Shown: positions 1 to 8,362 of the stretch, one piece after another | Layout: every line of letters begins with the position of its first letter | Position numbering within the stretch: position 1 is the first letter of the stretch | From: Alcanivoracaceae bacterium | GTDB taxonomy: Bacteria; Pseudomonadota; Gammaproteobacteria; Pseudomonadales; Alcanivoracaceae | Assembly (NCBI GenBank): GCA_029210325.1 | Contig: JARGPU010000002.1 | Coordinates: 124,001-188,000 of the forward strand | Length of the DNA stretch: 64,000 bases | Direction of reading: 5' to 3' | Program-made: the position numbers and the translations under genes | Notes under the pieces: generated by a model | Told to the model about the DNA's origin: nothing | The model's input: only the letters and a program-made list of their open reading frames with translations | Database searches by the model: none

Positions 1-1
1 C

Positions 2-241
2 TTGAAGGCCTCTGAAATGTCTCGTGATCGCGTTGACGATCTGTCTGCCGTCCTTAAGGTCGGTGACGAAGTCGAAGCCAAGATCATTGCTGTGGATCGT
101 AAGAACCGTGCCATCACTCTGTCCGTGAAAGCCAAGGACATGAAGGATGAGGCGGAAGCGGTAGACAGTCTGCGTCAGGACGCTCAGGCACCGAAGACCA
201 TCGGTGATCTGATCAAGGCACAGATGGGCGGTAACGAGTAA
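2..241 (+). CDS. rpsA: 30S ribosomal protein S1, C-terminal fragment
   Basis: This is the last 79 residues of ribosomal protein S1, which binds mRNA on the 30S subunit and helps initiate translation. The frame is open from the window edge and ends in TAA. The visible part is the end of the last S1 repeat ([21 protein letters not shown]) followed by the usual charged tail ending in QMGGNE. The gene is cut by the window start, so the listed start is not a true start codon. It is followed by a perfect hairpin and then ihfB, the standard rpsA-ihfB order. Confidence 0.93.
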   Translation: MKASEMSRDRVDDLSAVLKVGDEVEAKIIAVDRKNRAITLSVKAKDMKDEAEAVDSLRQDAQAPKTIGDLIKAQMGGNE

Positions 242-247
242 CAAACT

Positions 248-276
248 CTGCCGTAGGAGCTTTGCTCCTACGGCAG
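248..276. repeat. REP-like hairpin between rpsA and ihfB
   Basis: A perfect 13-bp inverted repeat (ctgccgtaggagc) closes over a 3-nt loop. The core GTAGGAGC/GCTCCTAC is the head of the REP-type palindromes found elsewhere in the window. There is no T-run after it, so a transcript-end stabiliser or leaky terminator is more likely than a strong intrinsic terminator. Confidence 0.7.
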
Positions 277-295
277 TACTCACAGGGAACTGGAC

Positions 296-613
296 ATGGC
301 GCTTACCAAGTCAGAACTGATCGAACGTATCTCCGCTCGTCAGGCTCAATTGTCACCCCGTGATGTTGAACTCGCTGTTAAAACCATGATCGAGGAAATG
401 GCCAATGCTCTTGCTGAAGGCGGGCGCATTGAGATTCGTGGCTTCGGTAGTTTCTCCCTCCATTTTCGTGCTCCGCGTGTGGGCCGCAACCCGAAAACCG
501 GGGCGTCGGTCGAGCTGCAGGGCAAATACGTTCCCCACTTCAAACCTGGTAAAGAGCTGCGTGAGCGGGTCAATCAGGCCATGGAAGAATCACAGAGCAC
601 CGATACTGTCTGA
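296..613 (+). CDS. ihfB: Integration host factor subunit beta
   Basis: This is the beta subunit of the DNA-bending heterodimer IHF. The 105 residues follow the family closely: [12 protein letters not shown] at the N-terminus, [13 protein letters not shown] in the core, the DNA-inserting arm GRNPKTG, and [13 protein letters not shown] near the end. It is about 10 residues longer than E. coli IhfB because of a polar C-terminal tail (EESQSTDTV). The ATG follows a purine-rich stretch (cacaggga). The stop lies 12 nt before lapB, so the two are probably co-transcribed. Confidence 0.96.
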   Translation: MALTKSELIERISARQAQLSPRDVELAVKTMIEEMANALAEGGRIEIRGFGSFSLHFRAPRVGRNPKTGASVELQGKYVPHFKPGKELRERVNQAMEESQSTDTV

Positions 614-625
614 CGGAGGTTCACG

Positions 626-1786
626 GTGAACCAGCCTGAGTGGTGGCTCCTGTTTTTTGTTGCCATTGTTATTGGCTACATCATGGGTCGTCGCGATGGA
701 CGTCGTCGCCGTCGGCGCAGTGAAGAAAACCTCTCTCGAGATTATATTCGCGGTCTCAACTATTTTCTCAATGAACAGCCCGACAAGGCGATCGAGATTT
801 TCGTCAAAAGTCTGGCGGTCAGTGAACACACCCTTGAAACCCACCTGGCTCTGGCTCGGGTATTCCGTCGCCGCGGCGAGCTGGACCGTGCCACCTTGAT
901 TCACAGTAATCTGCTTGATCACCCAACCCTGCCGAAGGCAGCCCGTGATGATGTGCAGGTTGAATTGGCGCAGGACTTTCTCTCTGCCGGCGTACTTGAT
1001 CGTGCGGAAGAAATTCTTCAGCAGCTTTTGGAGCGCGGCAGTCGTCATGATGCTCCGGTGATGCGCTTGCTGTTGTCGGTATTTGAGCAGGAGCGCGACT
1101 GGCACAGCGCGATCAATATTGCCGAACGCTTGCTCAATACAGATAAAAGCGCCGCGCCGCTGTTGGCTCAGTATCACTGTGAACTGGCAGAGCGCCTGAT
1201 CGACCAAAAGGAAAGCAATGCGGCCCGCCGCAGTCTGCGCCGCGCCCTGCAGCTGGATAGCCAGTGCGTCCGCGCCAGCCTTTTGCAGGGCAAACTGGAA
1301 CTGGCGGAAAGTCGCTGGGAGGCAGCAGTGCGAGCTCTGCGCCGGGTTCGCCGTCAGGATGCGGCCTGCTTTGATGAGGTGCTGGATGATTTGGAGCGCT
1401 GCTACACAGAGCTGGATCGTCTTGAGCAGTTTACCCAGTATCTTGGTCGGCTGTGCGTTGAAGCGCCAAGTAACGCCATAGTCCTGAAGTTGGCGGAGCG
1501 ACTGCGCAGCCAGTTTGGTGACCAGGCTGCGGCATTGTTTATTTCTGATCACGTTAAAGCTAACCCGACCCTGCAAGGCCTGAAAAAGATTATCGAGATC
1601 CAGGCCCGTTCTGCTGGTAGTCAGGATCCGCTGACGGTGCTCAAGCAACTGGCCGACCAGTTACTACACCAGAAAACTCTTTATCAGTGCCGTGACTGTG
1701 GATATGAAACCCAGCGGCGCCTGTGGCAATGTCCGTCCTGCAAACACTGGGGCACGGCGAAGCCCCATCCTCATCGGGATATCTGA
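626..1786 (+). CDS. lapB: LPS assembly protein LapB (YciM)
   Basis: LapB is an inner-membrane TPR scaffold that, in E. coli, promotes FtsH-dependent turnover of LpxC and so balances lipopolysaccharide synthesis. Visible features are an N-terminal membrane anchor (WWLLFFVAIVIGYIMG, residues 5-20), an arginine-rich cytoplasmic turn, TPR-type helical repeats to about residue 340, and a C-terminal rubredoxin-like metal knuckle at about 355-372 (CRDCGY...CPSC). The start is GTG with a clear GGAGGT Shine-Dalgarno six bases upstream. The usual partner lapA is not between ihfB and lapB here. The stop abuts the pyrF start directly. Confidence 0.93.
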   Translation: MNQPEWWLLFFVAIVIGYIMGRRDGRRRRRRSEENLSRDYIRGLNYFLNEQPDKAIEIFVKSLAVSEHTLETHLALARVFRRRGELDRATLIHSNLLDHPTLPKAARDDVQVELAQDFLSAGVLDRAEEILQQLLERGSRHDAPVMRLLLSVFEQERDWHSAINIAERLLNTDKSAAPLLAQYHCELAERLIDQKESNAARRSLRRALQLDSQCVRASLLQGKLELAESRWEAAVRALRRVRRQDAACFDEVLDDLERCYTELDRLEQFTQYLGRLCVEAPSNAIVLKLAERLRSQFGDQAAALFISDHVKANPTLQGLKKIIEIQARSAGSQDPLTVLKQLADQLLHQKTLYQCRDCGYETQRRLWQCPSCKHWGTAKPHPHRDI

Positions 1787-2485
1787 ATGAATCGTTCACC
1801 AATCATTGTGGCACTGGATTATCCGTGCCTTGCTGATGCTGTTGCTCTGGCACAGCAACTTGATCCTGCCTGCGTACGGTTGAAGGTTGGCAAGGAGCTT
1901 TTCACCCGCGAGGGGCCGGCGGTGGTAGAGGCGTTACAACAGCTCGGCTTCGAGCTGTTTCTTGACCTGAAATTTCACGACATTCCCAATACCGTCGCGG
2001 CGGCGCTGAAAAGTGCGGCCGCTTTGGGTGTATGGATGGTCAACGTCCACGCCAGCGGCGGCCGGCGCATGATGGAAGCGGCCAGTGAAGCGCTGGCCAG
2101 TGGCCACAGTAGGCCACTGCTTACCGCAGTCACTGTGCTGACCAGCATGAGCGATCAGGATCTGGCCGAAATCGGCATCAGCGTGCCCGCCGCCGAGCAG
2201 GTCAAGCGCCTCGCTCTGTTGGCCAAGGATTGCGGTGTCGACGGTGTGGTGTGTTCCGCTCAGGAAGCGCCAATGCTTACCGAGGCCTGCGGCCCTGACT
2301 TTCTCAAAGTCACTCCAGGAATACGCCCCGCTGGCAGCGCCGCTGGTGATCAGCGCCGTATCGTTACCCCGCCGCAGGCCCTGGAACTGGGCGTCAGCCA
2401 CATGGTTATTGGCAGACCTATTACCGGGGCGCCATCACCGACACAGGCCGTAGCGGAAATCCTGCAAAGTCTGCAAGGCCAGTAG
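1787..2485 (+). CDS. pyrF: Orotidine 5'-phosphate decarboxylase
   Basis: PyrF catalyses the last step of de novo UMP synthesis, decarboxylating OMP. The protein is a 232-aa TIM barrel of normal length. The catalytic signature [11 protein letters not shown] is intact, with PIIVALDYP at the N-terminus and the phosphate-binding VTPGIRP and VIGRPIT segments near the C-terminus. Its ATG follows the lapB stop with no gap, a coupling also known from enteric bacteria (lapB-pyrF). Confidence 0.96.
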   Translation: MNRSPIIVALDYPCLADAVALAQQLDPACVRLKVGKELFTREGPAVVEALQQLGFELFLDLKFHDIPNTVAAALKSAAALGVWMVNVHASGGRRMMEAASEALASGHSRPLLTAVTVLTSMSDQDLAEIGISVPAAEQVKRLALLAKDCGVDGVVCSAQEAPMLTEACGPDFLKVTPGIRPAGSAAGDQRRIVTPPQALELGVSHMVIGRPITGAPSPTQAVAEILQSLQGQ

Positions 2486-2567
2486 CACAGCAACAGGGCA
2501 GGGAGGCGCACAAACGACTCCCTGTGCCAGCGGCACACTGGGTCTCCCTAAACATAAGGAGATACCC

Positions 2568-2900
2568 ATGAGCCAAATCCAGCATTCAAACCTTGCGCGG
2601 CTTAAGCCGCTCCTTCAGGGCCTGTGCCTGGTTTTCACGCTGTTGTTCGCAGTCGCTGCGCCGCAGGCATACGCGGCGGGTAAGGAGCCGGCAATTCAGG
2701 CGGCCCCGGTGGTCAACATCAACAGCGCCAGCGCCGCTGAACTGTCCGAAGTGCTGGTCGGTGTAGGCCTGAAGAAGGCTGAGCTGATTGTCGGCTGGCG
2801 TGAAAAGAACGGCCCCTTCAAAAGCGCGGAAGATCTGGCCAACGTCAAAGGTATTGGCCCCAGTACCATTGATAAAAACCGCTCCCGTATCAAGCTCTAG
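2568..2900 (+). CDS. Secreted ComEA-like helix-hairpin-helix protein
   Basis: This 110-aa protein has a signal peptide (hydrophobic LLQGLCLVFTLLFAVAAP, likely cleavage after AYA) and then a single HhH DNA-binding domain of ComEA type: VNINSASAAELSEVLVGVG and FKSAEDLANVKGIGPSTI. Such short periplasmic proteins bind DNA and can act in DNA uptake, but many bacteria carry them without proven competence. The ATG has an AAGGAG Shine-Dalgarno. It stands alone between pyrF and the polysaccharide locus. Its TAG stop lies at the edge of REP-like sequence. Confidence 0.85.
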   Translation: MSQIQHSNLARLKPLLQGLCLVFTLLFAVAAPQAYAAGKEPAIQAAPVVNINSASAAELSEVLVGVGLKKAELIVGWREKNGPFKSAEDLANVKGIGPSTIDKNRSRIKL

Positions 2901-2911
2901 CAGCGGTTTGC

Positions 2912-2939
2912 TGTAGGGGCGGCTTAAGCCGCTCCTACA
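2912..2939. repeat. REP-like palindrome after the ComEA-like gene
   Basis: A near-perfect 14-bp inverted repeat with no loop (tgtaggggcggctt/aagccgctcctaca), differing at one G-T pair. It is the same family as the TGTAGGAGCGGCTTAAGCCGCGA units near 8.2 and 32.1 kb. It may also act as a 3' hairpin for the preceding gene. Confidence 0.75.
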
Positions 2940-2958
2940 ATCTACGGTCAATCCGGGT

Positions 2959-2964
2959 TAGAAT
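2959..2964 (+). promoter_or_regulatory. Candidate -10 element upstream of wza
   Basis: TAGAAT lies 46 nt before the wza ATG, followed by a GC-rich discriminator. The 15-nt context gggttagaatcggcg occurs identically upstream of mfd on the other strand, which argues for a real promoter core. No convincing -35 hexamer is visible. Confidence 0.35.
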
Positions 2965-3009
2965 CGGCGGTCATCACCCAGCCGACAGACAATGGATAGT
3001 GATTGACTG

Positions 3010-4131
3010 ATGACGACACTGATTTCCCGGTTTTACCGTTTTACGTTGGCAGGATGCCTGTTGGTTGTATTGGCCGGTTGCACGGTATTCCCCGGCTCCC
3101 ATCTGAAGGTCGACAAGCCGGAGCACTCCAACGCCGCTGAGCTGTCTGATATCGTTCGTGTACATGCCATTGATACGGGCCTGCTCAGCGCTGAGCCTGC
3201 GGCTCGCCCTCAACTGCCGGACACCCTGCTCCAGCAGTCGGAAGTTTACGATTATCTGGTTGGCCCCGGTGATGTGCTTAACATTACTATCTGGGGTCAT
3301 CCTGAGCTGACCATTCCCGCAGGCTCAATGCGTAGCGCCGAAGAGGCGGGTAACTGGGTCCACGCGGATGGCACCATTTTTTATCCTTATGTCGGCAAGA
3401 TTGAAGTTGCCGGCCTGAACGTCGCTACTATTCGTGACCTTATCGCGGAAAAGCTTCGTCGCTATATCGAAGACCCTCAGGTAGATGTGTCCGTAGCGGC
3501 ATTTCGCTCCCAGCGTGTGTATGTCACCGGTGCAGTGGGAAGCCCAGGCCCGGTGCCGGTGACTAATGTGCCGCTGCGTATGCTGGATGCACTGATTGCT
3601 GTTGGCGATGTTTCTGCCGACGCCGACTGGCAGCGTGCTGTATTAACGCGTGATGGCAAGAAATATCAGCTGTCGCTGTCTTCCCTGTTTGTGGATGGCG
3701 ATACCCGGCAGAATATTCTGCTGCAACACGGCGATGTGCTGCACTTGCCCAATAACAAGGATGGCAAGGTATTTGTTTTGGGTGAGGTGAACAAGCCTGC
3801 CTCAGTGGTGATGGATCGCAATGGTCTGACTCTGGCTGGTGCGCTAGCTGATGCGGGCAGTATCCGCGAATTGTCAGCCAATGCTCGCGGCATTTTTGTT
3901 ATGCGTGCCGGCGAAGAAAATGGTGAGCCACGTATTGATGTATTCCAGCTTAATGCCCGTAGTGCAACCGCGTTGGTATTAGCAGATCACTTCCAGATGC
4001 AGCCCCGCGATATTGTTTACGTCACCGCGGCACCGATTGCCCGCTGGAACCGCATCATTAGCAACCTGTTGCCGACAGTTAACGCGCTGTATCTAGGTGT
4101 TCGGGTCAATGAAGAAATTCGCGACCTGTAA
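3010..4131 (+). CDS. wza: Outer-membrane polysaccharide export lipoprotein (Wza family)
   Basis: Wza-type proteins form the outer-membrane channel for capsule or exopolysaccharide. The 373-aa product has a lipoprotein signal peptide with lipobox LAGC at about residues 21-24. It then has a polysaccharide-export domain (VYDYLVGPGDVLNITIWGHPEL) with FYPYVGKIEVAGL, and two SLBB-like segments (VYVTGAVGSPGPVPV and VFVLGEVNKPASVV). The C-terminal amphipathic stretch would form the alpha-helical barrel. It begins the wza-wzb-wzc export module, 27 nt ahead of wzb. Confidence 0.93.
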   Translation: MTTLISRFYRFTLAGCLLVVLAGCTVFPGSHLKVDKPEHSNAAELSDIVRVHAIDTGLLSAEPAARPQLPDTLLQQSEVYDYLVGPGDVLNITIWGHPELTIPAGSMRSAEEAGNWVHADGTIFYPYVGKIEVAGLNVATIRDLIAEKLRRYIEDPQVDVSVAAFRSQRVYVTGAVGSPGPVPVTNVPLRMLDALIAVGDVSADADWQRAVLTRDGKKYQLSLSSLFVDGDTRQNILLQHGDVLHLPNNKDGKVFVLGEVNKPASVVMDRNGLTLAGALADAGSIRELSANARGIFVMRAGEENGEPRIDVFQLNARSATALVLADHFQMQPRDIVYVTAAPIARWNRIISNLLPTVNALYLGVRVNEEIRDL

Positions 4132-4158
4132 TGGCGGTCTGGCTGATGTATACAAGCC

Positions 4159-4587
4159 ATGTTTGAAAAGATAGTGGTGGTGTGCACCGGAAATATCTGT
4201 CGTAGCCCAACAGCAGCGGCCATGCTTGCTGCCGCTGCGCCGGATAAACAAATCAGCTCCGCTGGCCTTGCCGCTCTGGTCGATCATGAGATGGATGGTG
4301 CCGCCCGCGAAGTGGCCGAAGCCCATGGCCTTTGTTGCCCGCCCCATCAGGCACGGCAACTGGATAGTGCTATTAGTAGTGGCGCAGATCTGTTGCTGGT
4401 AATGGATAAGCGGCAGCGTAACGAATTGATGCAGCGTTTCCCCATGGTCAGCGGAAAAACTTTTCTGCTCAGTCACTGGAACGGCGGTCACGATATTCCA
4501 GACCCTTACCAGCGCGACCGGGAAACCTTTGAGTATGTGTACAAGTTGATGGAGCAAGCCAGCAATGCCTGGCTCGCTCGCCTCTGA
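4159..4587 (+). CDS. wzb: Low-molecular-weight protein-tyrosine phosphatase (Wzb)
   Basis: Wzb dephosphorylates the C-terminal tyrosine cluster of the Wzc kinase; cycling between the two states is needed for polymer assembly. The 142-aa protein has the CX5R P-loop near the N-terminus (VCTGNICRSPTAA) and the general-acid loop DIPDPYQRD, both intact. Its stop is 15 nt before wzc, and wza lies upstream, the normal order of the module. Confidence 0.95.
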   Translation: MFEKIVVVCTGNICRSPTAAAMLAAAAPDKQISSAGLAALVDHEMDGAAREVAEAHGLCCPPHQARQLDSAISSGADLLLVMDKRQRNELMQRFPMVSGKTFLLSHWNGGHDIPDPYQRDRETFEYVYKLMEQASNAWLARL

Positions 4588-4602
4588 CAAAAGGAATGCG
4601 AG

Positions 4603-6795
4603 ATGTCCGCAATTGGACCGGAAGCCCAAGGCGCCCAGCGCCAGGATGATGAAATCGACCTGCAAAAATTGCTGGGTGCAGTGCTTGATAACAAGCTGCT
4701 GATTATTGCTATTACGGCATTGGCGTTTTTGCTGGGCGTGTTCCATGCGTTTACCGCCACGCCAATCTATCAGGCAGACGCGTTGCTGCAGATTGAGAAG
4801 CAGGCAGGCATGCCTGGATTCGCCGAAATGTCCAAAGTACTCGATCAGGACAACTCCACCGCCGGCGAAATAGAGATTCTGCGTTCCCGTATGGTGCTGG
4901 GTGATGCAGTGGATTCTTTGGGCATGTCGGTAAGGCTGAGTCGTAAAAGCACGCCACTAATCGGACGCTTTACCAAGCCAGCTCCAGCAGCCGAGCCTGG
5001 TCCAATTTTTGCCGCTCTGGTTGATGCCAAGACCGATATTCGTGTGGCTGACTTTGTTGTGCCGGCAGCCTTGGAAGGCAGGCAGTTTACTCTGCAGCCG
5101 GACCCTGAGAGTGGCGAGGGCGGTTATCGTCTGTTGCTTGGTCAAAAGTTCATTCTTAGTGGGATGGCGGGCCAGTCAGTTAGTTCTGAAGATGGTGGTG
5201 TCATGTTGAAGCTGGATACTTTCAGTATGGCTCCGGGTGACACCGTTCTGCTTGGCAAGCAGCCCCGCCTTGCCTTGATAAGAGCCTTGCGTGGTGGTCT
5301 GTCCGTGTCCGAGCAGGGTCGTGGTAGCGGCATTCTGAATATTTCTTTTACTGGCCCATCGCAGCGAGGCAATCGCGCTATTCTTGATGCCATCGCCGAA
5401 GCTTATCTGATGCAGAACGTCAAAAGACTGTCTGCGGAAGTAGAAAAGAGTCTGGACTTCCTTGGTCAGCAATTGCCGGAGATTCGCGCCAATCTTGAGC
5501 TGGCAGAAGACCGTCTGAATCAGTTCAGATTGGAAAGTGGTTCCATCGATATGTCATTCGAAACCAGTCAGGTGCTAACCAGTCTGGTGGCGCTTGAGGC
5601 CAAGCAGAGCGAGCTACGCTACAAGGAAAAGGAACTGGCCAGCCTGTACACCCGAGAGCACCCCCTGTTTCGTACCCTGATTCAGCAACAACAGAATGTT
5701 GCCCAGGAAATTGAAAAGCTGTCGGAGCAGATGCGTGATCTGCCGGATACCCAACAGGAAGTACTGCGCCTGACACGGGATGTGCAGGTTAATCAGGAAA
5801 TCTATGTACAGATGCTGAACAAGTCCCAGGAGCTGCGTGTAGTAAGAGCGGGCACCGTGGGTAACGTACGCATTATTGACGAGGCCGTGAGCTCGCCGTG
5901 GCCGATCAAGCCGCAGAAGAGTTTGATCGTCATGCTGGCAACCATGTTTGGCGCCGTTGCCAGCGTAGCTATTGTGCTGTTGCGGGCCGCTTTCCATCGT
6001 GGCATTGAAACCCCTGCACAGCTGGAGGAAACCGGCTTGCCGGTGTATGCCACTATTCCGCTATCTGATCAGCAGCATAAACTGAGCGATTGGCTGGACG
6101 GTAAGCTGCAAAACCTTAGCGCGAAAAGCGGATTGCTGGCGCTGGAAAATCCCGCCGACCCGGCTGTTGAAGCGTTACGTAGCCTGCGCACCAGTTTGCA
6201 CTTTGCCATGATGGATGCGGGCAACCCTGTGATTATGGTCTCCGGCCCCAGTCCATCGGTGGGCAAGTCGTTCGTTTCGGCGAATTTGGCCGTGGCGCTG
6301 GCGCAGATTGGCCGTCGCGTGCTGCTGATTGATGGTGATATGCGTAAAGGCCACCTGCATAAGTATTTCAGTGTGCCGGTGGAAAGTGGCCTGTCTTCCT
6401 ACCTGTCCGGTCAGAATAGCCTTGAGCATGTGACCCACAAAACTGCCATCGACAACGTCGACTTTATGGCCCGCGGCGTGGTGCCGCCTAATCCTGCGGA
6501 ACTGCTCATGCACAGCCGCTTTGCCGAGCTGATCCAGCAGGTATCTGCTGAGTACGATCTGGTTATCATCGACTCACCGCCAGTGCTGGCGGTCACCGAC
6601 GCGTCCATTATTGGTCAATATGCTGGCACCAGCTTGCTGGTGGCTCGTTTTGCTCAGAACACGGTGCATGAAGTAGAGCTGGCTCGACAACGTTTTGCCC
6701 AGAACGGCGTGATCGTTAAAGGCACCATCCTCAATTGTATGGAGAAGCGCGCCGCTAACGCCTACGGCTACTACGCCTACAACTACAAGTCTTAA
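4603..6795 (+). CDS. wzc: Polysaccharide co-polymerase and BY tyrosine kinase (Wzc)
   Basis: Wzc controls chain length and export of Wzy-dependent polysaccharides. The 730-aa protein has a Wzz domain flanked by two membrane helices (about residues 31-52 and 440-463) with a long periplasmic coiled-coil region between them. The cytoplasmic kinase domain carries Walker A (PSPSVGKSF, about 545), Walker A' (LLIDGDMRKG) and Walker B (LVIIDSPPVLAVTD). The C-terminus ends in a tyrosine cluster (YGYYAYNY), the autophosphorylation tail. Length and layout are typical of proteobacterial BY-kinases. A short GC hairpin follows the stop. Confidence 0.95.
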   Translation: MSAIGPEAQGAQRQDDEIDLQKLLGAVLDNKLLIIAITALAFLLGVFHAFTATPIYQADALLQIEKQAGMPGFAEMSKVLDQDNSTAGEIEILRSRMVLGDAVDSLGMSVRLSRKSTPLIGRFTKPAPAAEPGPIFAALVDAKTDIRVADFVVPAALEGRQFTLQPDPESGEGGYRLLLGQKFILSGMAGQSVSSEDGGVMLKLDTFSMAPGDTVLLGKQPRLALIRALRGGLSVSEQGRGSGILNISFTGPSQRGNRAILDAIAEAYLMQNVKRLSAEVEKSLDFLGQQLPEIRANLELAEDRLNQFRLESGSIDMSFETSQVLTSLVALEAKQSELRYKEKELASLYTREHPLFRTLIQQQQNVAQEIEKLSEQMRDLPDTQQEVLRLTRDVQVNQEIYVQMLNKSQELRVVRAGTVGNVRIIDEAVSSPWPIKPQKSLIVMLATMFGAVASVAIVLLRAAFHRGIETPAQLEETGLPVYATIPLSDQQHKLSDWLDGKLQNLSAKSGLLALENPADPAVEALRSLRTSLHFAMMDAGNPVIMVSGPSPSVGKSFVSANLAVALAQIGRRVLLIDGDMRKGHLHKYFSVPVESGLSSYLSGQNSLEHVTHKTAIDNVDFMARGVVPPNPAELLMHSRFAELIQQVSAEYDLVIIDSPPVLAVTDASIIGQYAGTSLLVARFAQNTVHEVELARQRFAQNGVIVKGTILNCMEKRAANAYGYYAYNYKS

Positions 6796-6797
6796 CG

Positions 6798-6814
6798 GCC
6801 GCTGCAGCAGCGGC
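6798..6814. repeat. Short hairpin after wzc
   Basis: A perfect 7-bp stem (gccgctg/cagcggc) with a CAG loop begins 3 nt after the wzc stop. There is no T-run, so it may stabilise the 3' end of the wza-wzb-wzc transcript rather than terminate it. Confidence 0.4.
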
Positions 6815-6837
6815 TCAACACCGGGAAAGGATTCCCT

Positions 6838-8217
6838 ATGCGTACATCCCAATATCCAGACATCCTCCACCATGGTGCCGTTACCGGCACCACCGGTTCC
6901 TGTCACGAGCTTATCGCTGACCAGCAGCGCAGCATCCTGATCGATTGCGGTCTCTTTCAAGGTCGCGATATCGGCCCTTACGGCGCCAATGCGGACAATC
7001 TGCAAATTGATTTTGATATCAGTCGGGTGCAGGCGCTTGTCGTTACCCATGTGCATATCGATCACGTCGGTCGCATTCCGTGGCTGCTGGCCGCCGGCTT
7101 TGACGGGCCGATCTATTGCAGTGAACCGAGCGCCAGGCTGTTGCCCATCGTTCTGGAAGACGCCTTCCGCCTGAGCTTCAGTCGTCAGCCAAAAAGTGTT
7201 GAGCGCTATATCAAGCTGATTGAATCCCGCCTGCGGCCATTGCCGTATAACCAGTGGCAAGCTATCTTTCCCGGCCTGCAGGTACGGCTGCAAAGGGCCG
7301 GGCATATCCTTGGCTCCGCTTACGTGGAATGCAAAACGCAGAAAGACATAACCGGCGACAGCAAGGACACCACGGTGATTTTTTCCGGCGACCTCGGGGC
7401 GCCCCATGCGCCGATCTTGCCGGCACCCAAGCCGCCGCATGGCTGCGATATTCTGGTGATCGAAAGCACCTACGGCGACAAGAATCACGAACACCGCAAA
7501 ACCCGTCGGCAACGTCTCGAAGCGACTTTAAGGAAGGCGCTGCAGGATCAGGGCACGGTACTGATTCCGGCATTCAGTATCGGCCGCACCCAGGAATTGC
7601 TCTACGAGCTGGAAGACATTATCTACCGCAATGCCGGTAAACAGGCCGCTGATGGTCTGCCCTGGAACCAGCTACCGATCATTCTCGATTCACCACTGGC
7701 CAGCCGCTTTACCGAGGTGTATCGCCAGCTGACCCCGTTCTGGGAAGCGGAAGCGCTGAAAAAAGTGCTCAGCGGCCGCAACCCGCTGCAGTTCGACCAG
7801 CTGCTTACCGTCGACAGCAACGCCGCTCACCACAAGATGGTGCGCCATCTGGCCGGCAGCGCCCGCCCCGCAGTGGTGATCAGTGCCAGTGGCATGTGTA
7901 CCGGCGGTCGCATCGTCAATTACCTGAAAGCCATGCTCGACGACCCGCGCCACAACGTACTGCTGGTCGGCTATCAGGCCGCCGGCACCCTGGGTCGGCA
8001 ACTGCAACACGGCGCCCGCCAGGTGGAAATAGACGGCGACACCGTCGATGTGCGCGTCCCCATCGAAACCATGAGCGGCTACTCCGCCCACGCGGATCAG
8101 GCCGGTCTGCTGCGGTTTGTCAAAGGAATGAAAAAGCCGCCAAAAGAAATCCGCATCGTCCACGGCGACCCCAAAACCCAGGAAATTCTACGCAGCCTAT
8201 TGAGAAACCCCCTGTAG
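6838..8217 (+). CDS. Metallo-beta-lactamase/beta-CASP family nuclease
   Basis: This 459-aa protein is an MBL-fold hydrolase with an inserted beta-CASP domain, a family that contains RNA-processing endo- and exonucleases. The zinc-ligand motif is THVHIDHVGRIPWL. Later metal and CASP motifs are IFSGDLGAPHAP, ESTYGDKNHE, SASGMCTGGRIVNYL and the terminal SGYSAHADQAGL. All core metal ligands look present, so it should be active. It has no signal peptide or membrane segment. Its place between wzc and the sugar genes suggests a role tied to the polysaccharide mRNA, but that is inference. The TAG stop lies inside a REP unit. Confidence 0.88.
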   Translation: MRTSQYPDILHHGAVTGTTGSCHELIADQQRSILIDCGLFQGRDIGPYGANADNLQIDFDISRVQALVVTHVHIDHVGRIPWLLAAGFDGPIYCSEPSARLLPIVLEDAFRLSFSRQPKSVERYIKLIESRLRPLPYNQWQAIFPGLQVRLQRAGHILGSAYVECKTQKDITGDSKDTTVIFSGDLGAPHAPILPAPKPPHGCDILVIESTYGDKNHEHRKTRRQRLEATLRKALQDQGTVLIPAFSIGRTQELLYELEDIIYRNAGKQAADGLPWNQLPIILDSPLASRFTEVYRQLTPFWEAEALKKVLSGRNPLQFDQLLTVDSNAAHHKMVRHLAGSARPAVVISASGMCTGGRIVNYLKAMLDDPRHNVLLVGYQAAGTLGRQLQHGARQVEIDGDTVDVRVPIETMSGYSAHADQAGLLRFVKGMKKPPKEIRIVHGDPKTQEILRSLLRNPL

Positions 8218-8282
8218 GAGCGACTTCAGTCGCGAAATCCTTTGATTTTTAAAACCTTTTCGCCGCTGAAGCCGCTCCTACA
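8213..8282. repeat. Inverted pair of REP elements (REPIN-like)
   Basis: Two REP units face each other across a short AT-rich spacer: tgtaggagcgacttcagtcg on the left, and its inverted relative, ending gccgctcctaca, on the right. Each unit is itself a palindrome. The left unit supplies the TAG stop of the MBL gene. Doublets like this are typical of REPINs mobilised by RAYT transposases; no RAYT gene is in this window. Confidence 0.8.
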
Positions 8283-8362
8283 GCCCCTGCCGCATTGACA
8301 TTCGTTGCGTCGACCCTATCCTTGGGCGCCTGCATCTGCCGCACACCTATCAAGGACGCCCC

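Noticed and set aside
590-1648. 352-aa ORF on the - strand opposite lapB
   Set aside because: It is the antisense shadow of the clearly coding lapB frame; its composition is not like a globular protein and no start signal is present.
2499-2524. Possible terminator after pyrF (cagggag/ctccctg)
   Set aside because: The 7-bp stem has a 12-nt loop and no T-run, so it was not called.
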